Assembly: GCA_965208745.1 (NCBI GenBank)
Contig: CBDBPN010000004.1
Coordinates: 930,001 to 994,000, forward strand
Direction of reading: 5' to 3'
Origin: VXNE01 sp965208745
GTDB lineage: Bacteria; Pseudomonadota; Gammaproteobacteria; Pseudomonadales; Azotimanducaceae
DNA: 64,000 bases
The position numbers were made by a program, and so were the translations under genes. Of the stretch, positions 56,029-64,000 are shown piece after piece. The notes under the pieces were generated by a model that searched no databases, was not told where the DNA came from, and saw only the letters and a list, made by a program, of their open reading frames with translations. Each line of letters opens with the position of its first letter. Within the stretch, counting starts at the first letter, position 1.

Positions 56029-57912
56029 ATGCCGCACGCATGTTTGTATGATCCCGCCGGCCGTCTCGAGGACCGCGCCATTCGACCTCTCCTGACAGTA
56101 CTCGCGCTGGGCGCGACGCTCGCTTTCGCCGAGCCGCGGTGGGAGCAGGGCATTTCGTTCTTCGGCTCCTTCAAGTACCCACCGGATCTCGCGCACTTCG
56201 ACTACGTGAATCCCGACGCGCCCAAAGGGGGCACCCTCGTCCGCGCTTCGCAGTCAAACTGGAACAGCTTCACGCCGCTGCTCGGCAAAGGCGTCCCGAC
56301 GCCCGGGATGAACGTCATCTTCGAGTCGGTCCTCTACGACGGCCTGCTCATGGGCAGCGACGACGAGCTGGGCACGTACTACGGCAACCTGGCCGAAGCG
56401 GTGATGGTTCCGGAGGACTACCGCTGGGCGCGCTTTCGGCTGCGCCCCGAGGCGCGGTTCCACGACGGCATGCCGGTGACCGCCAGGGACGTGGCGTTCA
56501 CGTTCGACCACATCGGGAAGAGCTCGTGGGCCGGGGTACGCGTGGCCTTCAGCATGGTCGCCGCGACGGAGATCCACAACGACCGCGAGGTGACCTTCCA
56601 CTTCCACGACACCGGCGGGCTGAACGCGGGGGTCGTCATCAGCCTGGGCAAGGTGCCGATCCTCCCGGAGCACTACTGGCGGGACCGGGACATCTCCGCC
56701 ACCACCCTGACACCGCCGCTCGGCAACGGGCCGTACCGAGTCGCGGCGGCGGAACAGGGGCGCTTCCTGCTATACGAGCGCGTGCCCGACTACTGGGGCC
56801 GGGAAATCGGCCTGAACCGCGGCCGGCACAACTTCGACTTCATCCGCTACGACTACTACCGCGACGCCACCGTCGCCCGCGAGGCCTTCCGCAAGGGCCT
56901 GGTCGACTACCGGACCGAGTCCGACCCCCGCTACTGGCGCCACGGGTACGAGATCCCGGCCAAGGACAAGGGCTTTCTCGTCAAGCGCCAGCACAACTAC
57001 GCCATGTACGTCGGAATCCTGCGGGGCCTCGCGATCAACGCCCGCCGGGAGCGCCTGGCCGACCTGCGCGTCCGGGAGGCGCTGACCCTCGCGTTCGACT
57101 TCGACTGGTTCAACCGCGTGCTGAACGACCACTTCAACGCACGCGTCGAAAGCTACTTTCCCCATACCCGTTTCGCCGCCACCGGCCTGCCGAGCCCCGC
57201 CGAACTCGCCTTCCTGGAACCGTACCGGGCGACGTTGCCCGAGCGTCTGTTCACCAGGCCGTTCGAACTGCCCCGCGGGGACGGCTTCGGACGCAACCGG
57301 GGGGCGCTCGGGACGGCGCGCCGGCTCCTTGCGGAGGCCGGCTGGAACGTGCGAGACGGCCGGCTACGGAACGCCGCCGGCGAGCCCTTCGAGCTGACCC
57401 TGCTCGTGCGTACGATCAGCGACGTGCGCCTGCTGACGCACTACGCGGACCAGCTCCGTCTCCTCGGCTTCGACGCGAAGATCCGGCTCGTCGAGACCGC
57501 GCAGTACGTCAACCTCCTGAACGTCTTCGACTTCGACATCACCCTGAACACGTACGGGACCGCGCAGCCGCCCACCGCGGAGGTGATCTCCTACTTCCAC
57601 TCCGACACCATCGACAGACCCTTCACGCGGAACCGGCCCGGCATCGACCTGCCGGTCGTGGACGACCTGGTCATGCGCGTGCTGAACGCCCGGAGCCGGG
57701 AGGAACTCACTGCGGTGCAGCGGGCGCTCGACCGCGTTCTGCTGTGGCACTTCTACATGATCCCGATCGTCGGAGTGGAGGGACCCCGGGTCGTCTACTG
57801 GGACAAGTTCGGGCGGCCCCCTTACGACGCCGAGTTCCGCACCAGCTTCCCGGACGCGTGGTGGTACGACGCGGAGAAGGCGGCGCGGCTGCCACAGGCG
57901 GGGGCGCAGTGA
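56029..57912 (+). CDS. YejA-like peptide ABC transporter substrate-binding protein (orphan)
   Basis: A 627-residue extracellular solute-binding protein family 5 member. After a hydrophobic segment (RPLLTVLALGATLAFA) the body begins GISFFGSFKYPPDLAHFDYVNPDAPKGGTL, which is the YejA-type signature; VMVPEDYRWARFRLRPEARFHDGMPVTARDVAFTF is the SBP_bac_5 block. It should bind peptides or peptide-like compounds (microcin C-type uptake) in the periplasm. No permease or ATPase genes (yejBEF) follow. The start is uncertain: ATG 56029 gives an unusually long n-region with charged residues, and a later start nearer 56090 would be a more normal signal peptide. Confidence 0.82.
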   Translation: MPHACLYDPAGRLEDRAIRPLLTVLALGATLAFAEPRWEQGISFFGSFKYPPDLAHFDYVNPDAPKGGTLVRASQSNWNSFTPLLGKGVPTPGMNVIFESVLYDGLLMGSDDELGTYYGNLAEAVMVPEDYRWARFRLRPEARFHDGMPVTARDVAFTFDHIGKSSWAGVRVAFSMVAATEIHNDREVTFHFHDTGGLNAGVVISLGKVPILPEHYWRDRDISATTLTPPLGNGPYRVAAAEQGRFLLYERVPDYWGREIGLNRGRHNFDFIRYDYYRDATVAREAFRKGLVDYRTESDPRYWRHGYEIPAKDKGFLVKRQHNYAMYVGILRGLAINARRERLADLRVREALTLAFDFDWFNRVLNDHFNARVESYFPHTRFAATGLPSPAELAFLEPYRATLPERLFTRPFELPRGDGFGRNRGALGTARRLLAEAGWNVRDGRLRNAAGEPFELTLLVRTISDVRLLTHYADQLRLLGFDAKIRLVETAQYVNLLNVFDFDITLNTYGTAQPPTAEVISYFHSDTIDRPFTRNRPGIDLPVVDDLVMRVLNARSREELTAVQRALDRVLLWHFYMIPIVGVEGPRVVYWDKFGRPPYDAEFRTSFPDAWWYDAEKAARLPQAGAQ

Positions 57913-57930
57913 ACCACCGCGCTCCCGGAG

Positions 57931-58362
57931 TCAGGACTTTTCCGAGACGGCGGTCCCCGCAAAAGGATCAAATACCTCGACACCCAGTGCCCGGAAATCG
58001 GCCACGTTCCTCGTCGCCACCGTCAGCCCGCGCACCTTGGCCGTAGCAGCAATCATGGCGTCGACAAGCAGGGTGTCGGACCGTCGGTGTCTGAGGCGAC
58101 CCCACTCCCGGAACGCGGCGATGTCCATCGGCACGATCTCATGGCTCGCGACCATCCGTGCGAGCCACGCCTCAAGCTCGGCGGCCTTGTCCGAGTCCTG
58201 CTCCCTGGTTCGCTCGACGCCCGCCTGTATCTCTCCGACCGTAACGACGGACACGAACATCTCTCCCGGCGGGATACCGCTCATCCAATGCGCGACCGCA
58301 GGATGAGGCCTCCGTCGACGGAGTTCGGACACGACGTTGGTGTCAAGGAGATACACCGTCAA
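57931..58362 (-). CDS. FitB/VapC-type PIN-domain toxin
   Basis: A 143-residue PIN ribonuclease with all acids: Asp7 (YLLDTNVVSELRR), Glu in SVVTVGEIQAGVERTR, Asp in LLVDAMIAATAKV and NVADFRALG. It cuts RNA, commonly tRNA or mRNA. The TTG start at 58362 overlaps the antitoxin stop (TTGA); a GTG two codons on is an alternative. Unlike the toxin at 48064 it has normal length. Confidence 0.9.
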   Translation of the reverse strand: MTVYLLDTNVVSELRRRRPHPAVAHWMSGIPPGEMFVSVVTVGEIQAGVERTREQDSDKAAELEAWLARMVASHEIVPMDIAAFREWGRLRHRRSDTLLVDAMIAATAKVRGLTVATRNVADFRALGVEVFDPFAGTAVSEKS

Positions 58363-58619
58363 TCGAACGTCGGCGGCGGCCGCGTGCGCTCCGACCCTCT
58401 AGGCGGCGCCAGGTCCTCCGTTCTCGCCCCCGACATCAGAAGCACGTCCTTGAGTCGCGGCGTCGCGGACTCCCGGAGCCTGCGCCACTCCTCTATGGGG
58501 ACGAGTACCGCGGTCTCGACACCCCGCCGGGTCACCACTTGCGGGCCATCCGTCAGGCTCGCCGAGAGAAACTCGCTGAAGCGCGCCTTCGCCTCCTGAA
58601 CCTGCCAGGTTCCGGTCAT
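58359..58619 (-). CDS. Phd/YefM-family antitoxin of the FitB-type toxin
   Basis: An 86-residue antitoxin (TWQVQEAKARFSEFLSASLTDGPQVVTRRGVETAVLVPIEEW) with the WxLQxAKxxFSxL opening of the family. The C-terminal part is less conserved and ends in a proline-rich tail (RTRPPPTFD). The start is ATG 58619. Confidence 0.9.
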   Translation of the reverse strand: MTGTWQVQEAKARFSEFLSASLTDGPQVVTRRGVETAVLVPIEEWRRLRESATPRLKDVLLMSGARTEDLAPPRGSERTRPPPTFD

Positions 58620-58637
58620 CGCGATACCCTCTGCTCG

Positions 58638-58675
58638 ATCTGACCAGATATATGACTATTTCGAAGCAACTTCAA
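58638..58675 (-). promoter_or_regulatory. Promoter and operator of the FitAB-like module
   Basis: On the minus strand TTGAAG, 17-nt spacer and TATATC form a candidate promoter. The perfect dyad ATCTG-AC-CAGAT (58638-58649) lies between it and the antitoxin start, a likely autorepression site. Confidence 0.55.
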
Positions 58676-58699
58676 GCGTTGCCGAAGCACACCCCCAAG

Positions 58700-58827
58700 A
58701 GGCCGCGCCGTAGGACGGCGCGGGCGCGGCGGCCGGTGGGGCTGGGCCGCGAGGAGCCCTCAGCCGGGGAGCGCGAGGGGCTTGCCCCTCGCGTGTACAA
58801 GCCGAAGGCGACGGTTGCGGGGCGCTA
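58700..58827 (-). repeat. Repeat-family copy between the toxin module and the ThDP enzyme
   Basis: Read on the minus strand it starts CGGTAGCGCCCCGC like the copy at 51102 and contains GCGGCCCAGCCCC, but the centre differs and holds the hairpin element shared with vapC (58754-58792, with GCGAGGGGC-TT-GCCCCTCGC at 58773-58792). The TAG at its boundary is the stop codon of the ThDP enzyme. Confidence 0.65.
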
Positions 58828-60468
58828 CCGAAACGCCGACCGCCTCCCCTCCATGTTCGAGTGCACGTCGATCAGCACGGTCTGTCCGTCGGCGTTCAAC
58901 TCCTGCGCCGACCGGAGCGCCGGGGCCATCTCGTCCACTTCCCGGACGGTGATGCCCACCGCGCCCATGCCCTCGGCGATCTTCGCGTAGTCGCCCTGCA
59001 TCTTCGAGACGCCGAACTCCTCGCGGGCGACGGGGAAGAACCCCTCCGGGTAGGTCGCCATGCCCTCGTTGTGGAGCAGGACGGTCGTGATGGGGAGCCC
59101 CGCCCGGACCGATGTCTCGATGTCGAGGCCCGACATCCCGAAGGCGCCGTCCCCCATCAGGTTCAGGCAGAAGCGGTCGGGATGGGCGAGCTTCGCGCCG
59201 ATCATGAGGGGGATGCCGAAGCCGAGGTGCGTCGTCTTGCCCCAGCCGATGTAGCTGTGCGGGGTCGTCGCCGTGTAGAAGGGCACCATCGAGTCCCGCG
59301 GTGCGCCGGCGTCGTGGGTGACCATGCTGTTGTCGCGGTCGAGGACGCTGTCGATCTCGTGGATGACCCGGTAGGTGTTGAGGGGCGTCTCGTTCGAGTG
59401 CAGCAGCGGGTTCCAGGTCTCGAGCCACCCCGCCCGGAGCGCGGCGATCTCCGCCTTCACTTCGGCTGCATCGCCGACACCCTCCTCGCCGACGCGCGCC
59501 TTCACCTCGTCGATCAGGCCCTCGACCACGAGCTTCGCATCCCCCACCAGCGCAAGGTCCACGGACTCGTCCTTGTTGATCTCGTCGGGGTTGTTGGTGT
59601 TCTGGATCAGCGTCTTTCCCGGATGGATGCGCTGTCCGTACGGCGTGCGCGTCAGGCTCGAGCCCAGACACAGCAGCACGTCGCACTCCTTCAGCCACCG
59701 GTGTGCGGCAAGCGTCGTCATCCCGCTCCCGGCGCCCAGCGAGAGCGCGTGCGTCTCGTTCATGGCCGACTTGCCCGGCATGGTGCAGAAGACCGGCACA
59801 CCCGAGAGTTCGGACAGGGTGCGCAATTCCTCCGTCGCCCCGGCAAGCAGCACGCCTCCACCCGCCCAGATCAACGGCTTCTTCGCTTCGAGCAGCAGCC
59901 GCGCCGCATCGCGCAGGTCGCCGGTCGTCGGACACTGCACGGTCGCCTTCGGCGACCGGTAGCTCTGCCCCCGCTCCGGCATTTCCTGGTGGCACGCGTC
60001 CGCCGTCAACTCGACGACGACCGGACCCGGCGCACCGTTCCTGAGGTGGTGAAAGGCGCGCCGCATGACGTCCCCCACCTGCCCCGGGTCATAGATCGCC
60101 TCGACATGCTTCGCGATGCCGCCGTAGTTCGCCGCCGCCGAGAAGTTGGGGCGCACCGAGATCTGGCTGCGCAGTACGCCGCCCGGCAGCACGAGGATCG
60201 GGATGTTGTCCGCGTACGCCTGCGCGATCCCGCCCATCGCGTTCTCCGCCCCCGCCTGGGACTGGACCGCCACAACCCCGAACCGCTGCCGGTCGCTGGT
60301 CCGGCTGAACCCGTCCGCCGCCATCACGGCGCCGCGTTCGTGGCGGAACATGATCGGGCGAATCCCGACCTTCGCCGCGGCCTCGATGACCGGGTTCGTC
60401 GGGAAGCAGGTGATCGACTTCACTCCCTCTTCCTTGAGTACGCTCACGATGTAGTCAATGCCGTTCAT
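58825..60468 (-). CDS. ThDP-dependent acetolactate-synthase-like enzyme
   Basis: A 547-residue ThDP enzyme. The N-terminal PYR domain has the ThDP-activating Glu44 in FRHERGAVMAADGFSR; the central domain has GPVVVELTAD and LLEAKKPLIWAGGGVLLAGA; the C-terminal PP domain has LNLMGDGAFGMSGLDIETSVRAGLPITTVLLHNEG, the GDG...N metal and diphosphate motif. Unlike true AHAS the start is atypical (TCFPTNPVIEA), so related decarboxylase, glyoxylate carboligase or sulfoacetaldehyde-type chemistry is possible. CAGGAGGG precedes ATG 60468. Confidence 0.88.
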   Translation of the reverse strand: MNGIDYIVSVLKEEGVKSITCFPTNPVIEAAAKVGIRPIMFRHERGAVMAADGFSRTSDRQRFGVVAVQSQAGAENAMGGIAQAYADNIPILVLPGGVLRSQISVRPNFSAAANYGGIAKHVEAIYDPGQVGDVMRRAFHHLRNGAPGPVVVELTADACHQEMPERGQSYRSPKATVQCPTTGDLRDAARLLLEAKKPLIWAGGGVLLAGATEELRTLSELSGVPVFCTMPGKSAMNETHALSLGAGSGMTTLAAHRWLKECDVLLCLGSSLTRTPYGQRIHPGKTLIQNTNNPDEINKDESVDLALVGDAKLVVEGLIDEVKARVGEEGVGDAAEVKAEIAALRAGWLETWNPLLHSNETPLNTYRVIHEIDSVLDRDNSMVTHDAGAPRDSMVPFYTATTPHSYIGWGKTTHLGFGIPLMIGAKLAHPDRFCLNLMGDGAFGMSGLDIETSVRAGLPITTVLLHNEGMATYPEGFFPVAREEFGVSKMQGDYAKIAEGMGAVGITVREVDEMAPALRSAQELNADGQTVLIDVHSNMEGRRSAFR

Positions 60469-60602
60469 GATTCCCTCCTGTCTCGGGAGTCGTCTCGCGG
60501 TCCACTCGTCGGCCCACGGTAGCAGAGTTAACCCCCGTCTTCGTATGGGTGGCCCTCTTCGGGCCGACGGAACGCGTCCGGCGTTCCGTATACTCGACCA
60601 CA

Positions 60603-62087
60603 ATGAAAACGCGAGCGACTCTCTTCGGGGTCATTGCCCTCGCGGTGGCGGGCGGCTGGTCCCTCTATGCCCTGGCCCCGACCTCCGAGCAGCTCGAGTA
60701 CACCTCCGCCACGGTCGAGCCCGGGGACATCGAGAGCGTCGTGGTCTCGTCCGGAACGCTGCGCGCGCTGAACACCGTCATCGTCGGCTCCCAGCTTTCG
60801 GGACAGATCGCGGAACTGCACGCGGACTTCAACGACACCGTCGAAGCCGGCGACCTCGTCGCGCGCATCGATCCGCGGACCTTCGAGGCCCGCGTCCAGC
60901 AGAACCGCGCCGACGTGACCGTCGCGCTCGCGAACATAGAGAGCCGCGAGGCCGAACTGGCGCGCGCCAACGCGACCCTGGGCCAGGCCCGGCGCGAACT
61001 CGAGCGGCGCCAGGCCCTCGTCGAGCGGGGGTACATCTCGGCGTCGGAACTCGATCAGGACGTCACGCTCGTCGAGACCTCCGAGGCACAGGTCGCCATC
61101 GCCCACGCGGCCATCACCAACGCGGGGGCGAACCTGGAGCAGCGCAGGGCCGCCCTGGCGCAGGCGGAACTGGACCTCGAACGCACGAACATCCGGTCTC
61201 CCGTGTCCGGCACGGTCATCAACCGCCAGGTCGAGGTAGGCCAGACCGTCGCCGCGAGCTTCACGGCGCCCGTGCTGTTCGAGATCGGGGAGAACCTCCG
61301 GCGCATGCAGGTGGAGGCGAGCGTCGACGAAGCCGACATCGGGCGCGTACGCGAGGGCATGCGGTGCCGGTTCACCGTGGACGCCTACCCGGACCGGCAA
61401 TTCCGGGGCCGCATCGAGCAGGTCCGCAAGGCCCCGGAGGAGCTATCGAACGTGGTCACCTACAAGGTGATCGTGACCGCCGCCAACGACGATCTCGCCC
61501 TGCTGCCCGGCATGACCGCCAACGTCGAGATGATCCTCGGGAGCAAGTCCGACGTGTTGAAGATCCCCAACGCAGCGCTCCGCTTCGCGCCCCGGGGCGT
61601 GCGCACCGAGGAACCCGTATCCGAGCCTGGCCGAAGCCCCTTCGGCCCCCCAGGCATGGGCGCCGGCGCTCGGCCCGGCGGACCCGGAGGCAGCCCGGTA
61701 GCTGCCATACGCGAACAGTTCGACCTCACGCCGGATCAGTCGGCGCTCCTCGACGGTATCGAAGAACGCCAGCGGACCGCCGTACAGCAGACCTTGCAGG
61801 GTGCGGGCGGCGACCGCGCACTGATGCGGGAGCGCATGCGGTCGCTACGCGCCAACCTGCGCCATGAACTCGAGGCGGTGCTGGATGCGGATCAGTTGCG
61901 CAGTTTCGACGCTCTGCAGGCCGGGGGCGCCGACCGCCGTCGCGCCACGGTGTGGATGCTCGACGACGGGGAGCCGACACCGAGACGCGTCGTCACGGGT
62001 CTCGCCGACGAGCAGTCGACCGAAGTGCGGGAGGGCCTCGCCGAAGGGGACCGAGTCATCGTGCGCGCCACGCGACGGTCCGGATAG
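60603..62087 (+). CDS. MacA-like efflux RND/ABC periplasmic adaptor
   Basis: A 494-residue membrane-fusion protein. An N-terminal anchor (TRATLFGVIALAVAGGWSLYAL) leads to VVVSSGTLRALNTVIVGSQLSGQIAEL (lipoyl domain), a long alpha-helical hairpin (about 110-190), SPVSGTVINRQVEVGQTVAASFTAPVLFEI (second lipoyl half) and the beta-barrel. An extra proline/glycine-rich segment with PPGMGAGARPGGPGG and a helical insert (about 345-445) breaks the final domain before RRVVTGLADEQSTEVREGLAEGDRVIV. The insert is unusual for MacA. It works with the next two genes to export a macrolide-, peptide- or lipid-like compound. Confidence 0.88.
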   Translation: MKTRATLFGVIALAVAGGWSLYALAPTSEQLEYTSATVEPGDIESVVVSSGTLRALNTVIVGSQLSGQIAELHADFNDTVEAGDLVARIDPRTFEARVQQNRADVTVALANIESREAELARANATLGQARRELERRQALVERGYISASELDQDVTLVETSEAQVAIAHAAITNAGANLEQRRAALAQAELDLERTNIRSPVSGTVINRQVEVGQTVAASFTAPVLFEIGENLRRMQVEASVDEADIGRVREGMRCRFTVDAYPDRQFRGRIEQVRKAPEELSNVVTYKVIVTAANDDLALLPGMTANVEMILGSKSDVLKIPNAALRFAPRGVRTEEPVSEPGRSPFGPPGMGAGARPGGPGGSPVAAIREQFDLTPDQSALLDGIEERQRTAVQQTLQGAGGDRALMRERMRSLRANLRHELEAVLDADQLRSFDALQAGGADRRRATVWMLDDGEPTPRRVVTGLADEQSTEVREGLAEGDRVIVRATRRSG

Positions 62088-62102
62088 CGGAAGTCGGCGG
62101 AC

Positions 62103-62795
62103 ATGCTTGTCTGCGAAGACCTGCGCAAGGACTACATCGTCGGCAACGAGACCGTCTGCGCCCTGGACGGTGTGTCGGTGCGCGTCGAACGCGGCGAGTT
62201 CCTGTCCGTGATGGGCCCTTCGGGCTCCGGCAAATCCACGTTCATGAACATGGTCGGCTGCCTCGACACGCCTACGCGGGGCCGTATCGTCGTCGACGGG
62301 GAGACCGTGTCCGAGCTGTCCCGAGACGCCCTCGCCGAAGTCCGCAACCGGAAGATCGGCTTCGTGTTCCAGCAGTTCCACCTGCTCGGCCGCACGAGCG
62401 CCCTCGACAACGTCGAGCTGCCCCTCCTCTACGCGGGCGTGCCCCGCGCGGAGAGGATCGTTCGCGCGGAGCAAGCGTTGGAGCGCGTGGGCCTCCGCGA
62501 CCGCATGGAACATGTCCCCGCGCAGCTCTCCGGGGGACAGCAGCAGCGCGTCGCCATCGCCCGGGCGCTCGTCAACCGGCCCGTCGTGCTGCTCGCCGAC
62601 GAGCCCACCGGCGCCCTCGACAGCGCCACGGGCGTGGAGATCATGGAGCTCTTCCAGGAACTGAACGAGGGCGGCATCACCGTCCTGGTCGTGACGCACG
62701 AACCGGAAGTCGCCGGCTACGCCCGCCGGGTACTGCGGTTCCGCGACGGCCGCGTCATCGCCGACGAGCGCCAGCCGGCGCGGATGACGGCCTGA
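62103..62795 (+). CDS. MacB-type ABC transporter ATPase (LolD/MacB family)
   Basis: A 230-residue ATP-binding protein. Walker A is GPSGSGKST, the Q-loop VFQQFHLL, the signature LSGGQQQRVAIARAL, Walker B VVLLADEPTGALD, and the switch His is in VVTHEPEVA. TSALDNVELPLLYAGVP is the typical LolD/MacB insert. It lies 15 bases after the adaptor stop and 2 bases before the permease, so they form an operon. Confidence 0.94.
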   Translation: MLVCEDLRKDYIVGNETVCALDGVSVRVERGEFLSVMGPSGSGKSTFMNMVGCLDTPTRGRIVVDGETVSELSRDALAEVRNRKIGFVFQQFHLLGRTSALDNVELPLLYAGVPRAERIVRAEQALERVGLRDRMEHVPAQLSGGQQQRVAIARALVNRPVVLLADEPTGALDSATGVEIMELFQELNEGGITVLVVTHEPEVAGYARRVLRFRDGRVIADERQPARMTA

Positions 62796-62797
62796 TC

Positions 62798-64000
62798 ATG
62801 CCCATCGTCGAACTCCTGCGCGTCGCCCTCGAGGCACTGCGCGTCAACCTGATGCGCAGCATCCTGACGATGCTCGGCATCATCATCGGCGTGGCCGCGG
62901 TCATCGCGATGGTCACGGTCGGCGCCGGGGCCCAGGCCGAGATCGACCGCCAGATCAGCTCCCTCGGCAGCAACCTCTTCATGGTCATGTCCGGGGCGCG
63001 CAGCCGAGGGGGCGTCCGCACGGCGAGCGGCACCGAGATGCGGCTGACCGAGGCCGACGCCCGGGCGCTCAAGGCCGAGATCCCGGAGATCGTCGCGGCC
63101 GCCCCGACGATGCGCGGTGCTGCCCAGGTGGTCGTGGGTAACACCAACTGGTCCACCACCATCCAGGGCATCGACAACGAGTACCTCGTGGCCCGGGGCT
63201 GGCAGATCGACGAGGGCCGCGACCTCGAGCCCCAGGAGATACGCAGCGGCAGCAAGGTCGCCCTGCTCGGGTCGCGCGTGGCGACGGAACTCTTCGGCGC
63301 CGGCAACGCCATCGGGCAGACCGTGCGGATCAAGAACGTCCCGTTCGTCGTGGTTGGGACGCTGGTCGAGAAAGGCCAGAGCTCGATGGGGTTCGATCAG
63401 GACGACATCGCCATGATCCCGCTCGAGGCCGCGCGGGGCCGAGTGCTGGGGCGGGCGGGACCGCGGTCGGACACCGTGAGCGCCATCTTCGTGTCCGTCG
63501 CCGAGGGTTGGATGATGGACGACGTCGAGCGCCAGATCACCGAGGTGCTCCGCCAGCGGTACCGCGTGCGGCCGGGCGCCGAGGATCCCTTCGGCATCCG
63601 CAACATGTCGGAGATCGTCGAGACCCGCGCGGAGGCCCGGCAGGTCTTCAACATGCTGCTCGCCGCCGTCGCCTCCGTCTCCCTCGTCGTGGGCGGCATC
63701 GGGATCATGAACATCATGCTGGTCTCGGTCACCGAAAGGACCCGGGAGATCGGGCTGCGCATGGCCGTCGGCGCGAAGGGACGCGACATCCTGCTGCAGT
63801 TCCTGGTCGAGGCCGTCACCCTGTGCCTGATCGGCGGGGTCCTCGGCATCCTCATTGCCCTCGTGATAACGTTCGGCATCGCGAGGATCGCGGAGTGGCC
63901 CGTGCTCCTGCAGTGGCCCGTCGTCGTCCTGGCACTCGGATTCTCCGGCGCCATCGGGATCTTCTTCGGCTTCTATCCCGCGCGGAAGGCCGCCGCCAAG
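62798..64000 (+). CDS. MacB-type ABC permease (partial, runs off the window)
   Basis: 401 codons are visible without a stop. The first helix (LLRVALEALRVNLMRSILTMLGIIIGVAAVIAMVTVG) is followed by a large periplasmic domain (about 55-270) and the C-terminal FtsX-like helices (VFNMLLAAVASVSLVVGGIGIMNIMLVSVTERTREIGLRMAVGAK). It ends just after FGFYPARKAAAK, the typical last segment, so only a few residues are missing. Here ATPase and permease are separate genes, unlike E. coli MacB. Confidence 0.92.
   Translation, partial: MPIVELLRVALEALRVNLMRSILTMLGIIIGVAAVIAMVTVGAGAQAEIDRQISSLGSNLFMVMSGARSRGGVRTASGTEMRLTEADARALKAEIPEIVAAAPTMRGAAQVVVGNTNWSTTIQGIDNEYLVARGWQIDEGRDLEPQEIRSGSKVALLGSRVATELFGAGNAIGQTVRIKNVPFVVVGTLVEKGQSSMGFDQDDIAMIPLEAARGRVLGRAGPRSDTVSAIFVSVAEGWMMDDVERQITEVLRQRYRVRPGAEDPFGIRNMSEIVETRAEARQVFNMLLAAVASVSLVVGGIGIMNIMLVSVTERTREIGLRMAVGAKGRDILLQFLVEAVTLCLIGGVLGILIALVITFGIARIAEWPVLLQWPVVVLALGFSGAIGIFFGFYPARKAAAK

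Overview
The window is high-GC, densely coded DNA with no rRNA or CRISPR. It looks like a free-living or host-associated Proteobacterium, most likely a gammaproteobacterium with a marine or oligotrophic lifestyle. That assignment is inference from gene content: TonB-dependent receptors, several wax-ester/diacylglycerol acyltransferases, a PhaR/phasin/PhaC storage system, F420-type luciferase-like oxidoreductases, enolase-superfamily and amidohydrolase catabolic genes, a Zur-type zinc locus and many toxin-antitoxin modules. Many genes start with GTG or TTG and overlap a neighbour by 1-4 nt, as expected for a compact chromosome.

Layout. 0-1.4 kb: gene debris, including an ORF that joins two unrelated broken genes, then tRNA-Lys. 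1.4-17 kb: catabolic genes (LLM oxidoreductase, SDR plus GPH-type symporter, crotonase-fold protein, MBL hydrolase, Rpn-type nuclease, MFS exporter, alpha/beta hydrolase, phosphodiesterase, DUF3604 lipoprotein, type-B carboxylesterase, enolase-superfamily enzyme) ending at tRNA-Arg. 17-19.7 kb: a second enolase-superfamily enzyme coupled to an amidohydrolase. 19.7-28.9 kb: a storage-lipid island holding PhaR, a coupled hydrolase, two WS/DGATs, phasin, SDR, PHA synthase, a GYD protein and a GYD-acyltransferase fusion. 28.9-30.3 kb: a YefM-YoeB module, a probable selenocysteine-containing redoxin and a receptor relic. 30.3-37.2 kb: an Orc/Cdc6-like ATPase, a SWIM-SNF2 helicase and a TonB receptor. 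37.2-40.4 kb: a second YefM-YoeB module, a DUF4143 ATPase and an iron alcohol dehydrogenase. 40.4-47.7 kb: two convergent units, each starting with a Zur-box-like palindrome and a His-rich DUF2946-type protein, followed by TonB receptors (one ZnuD-like with two His/Asp/Glu-rich tracts) and a PepSY membrane protein. 47.8-58.6 kb: Phd-VapC, a GNAT, a third WS/DGAT, a HigBA remnant, a Cys/Met PLP enzyme, a serine hydrolase, HAD and LLM genes, an orphan YejA-like binding protein and another VapBC. 58.8-64 kb: an acetolactate-synthase-like ThDP enzyme and a MacAB-type efflux system that runs off the end.

The most unusual observations are: (1) an in-frame TGA at the peroxidatic-cysteine position of an AhpE-like redoxin, followed at the right distance by a perfect stem-loop, which reads as a selenoprotein; (2) a family of short palindromic repeats that has inserted in frame inside a VapC toxin and inside a HigA antitoxin, resembling the palindromic elements known inside Rickettsia genes; (3) paired Zur-box leaders at both zinc/metal receptor units; (4) an 11-bp-arm palindrome covering the -10 of a near-consensus phasin promoter, a good candidate PhaR operator; (5) the same dyad overlapping the -35 region of two unrelated genes (a DUF4143 ATPase and vapBC). 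Coordinates, motifs and repeats were read directly; family names come from motif recognition without database searching.
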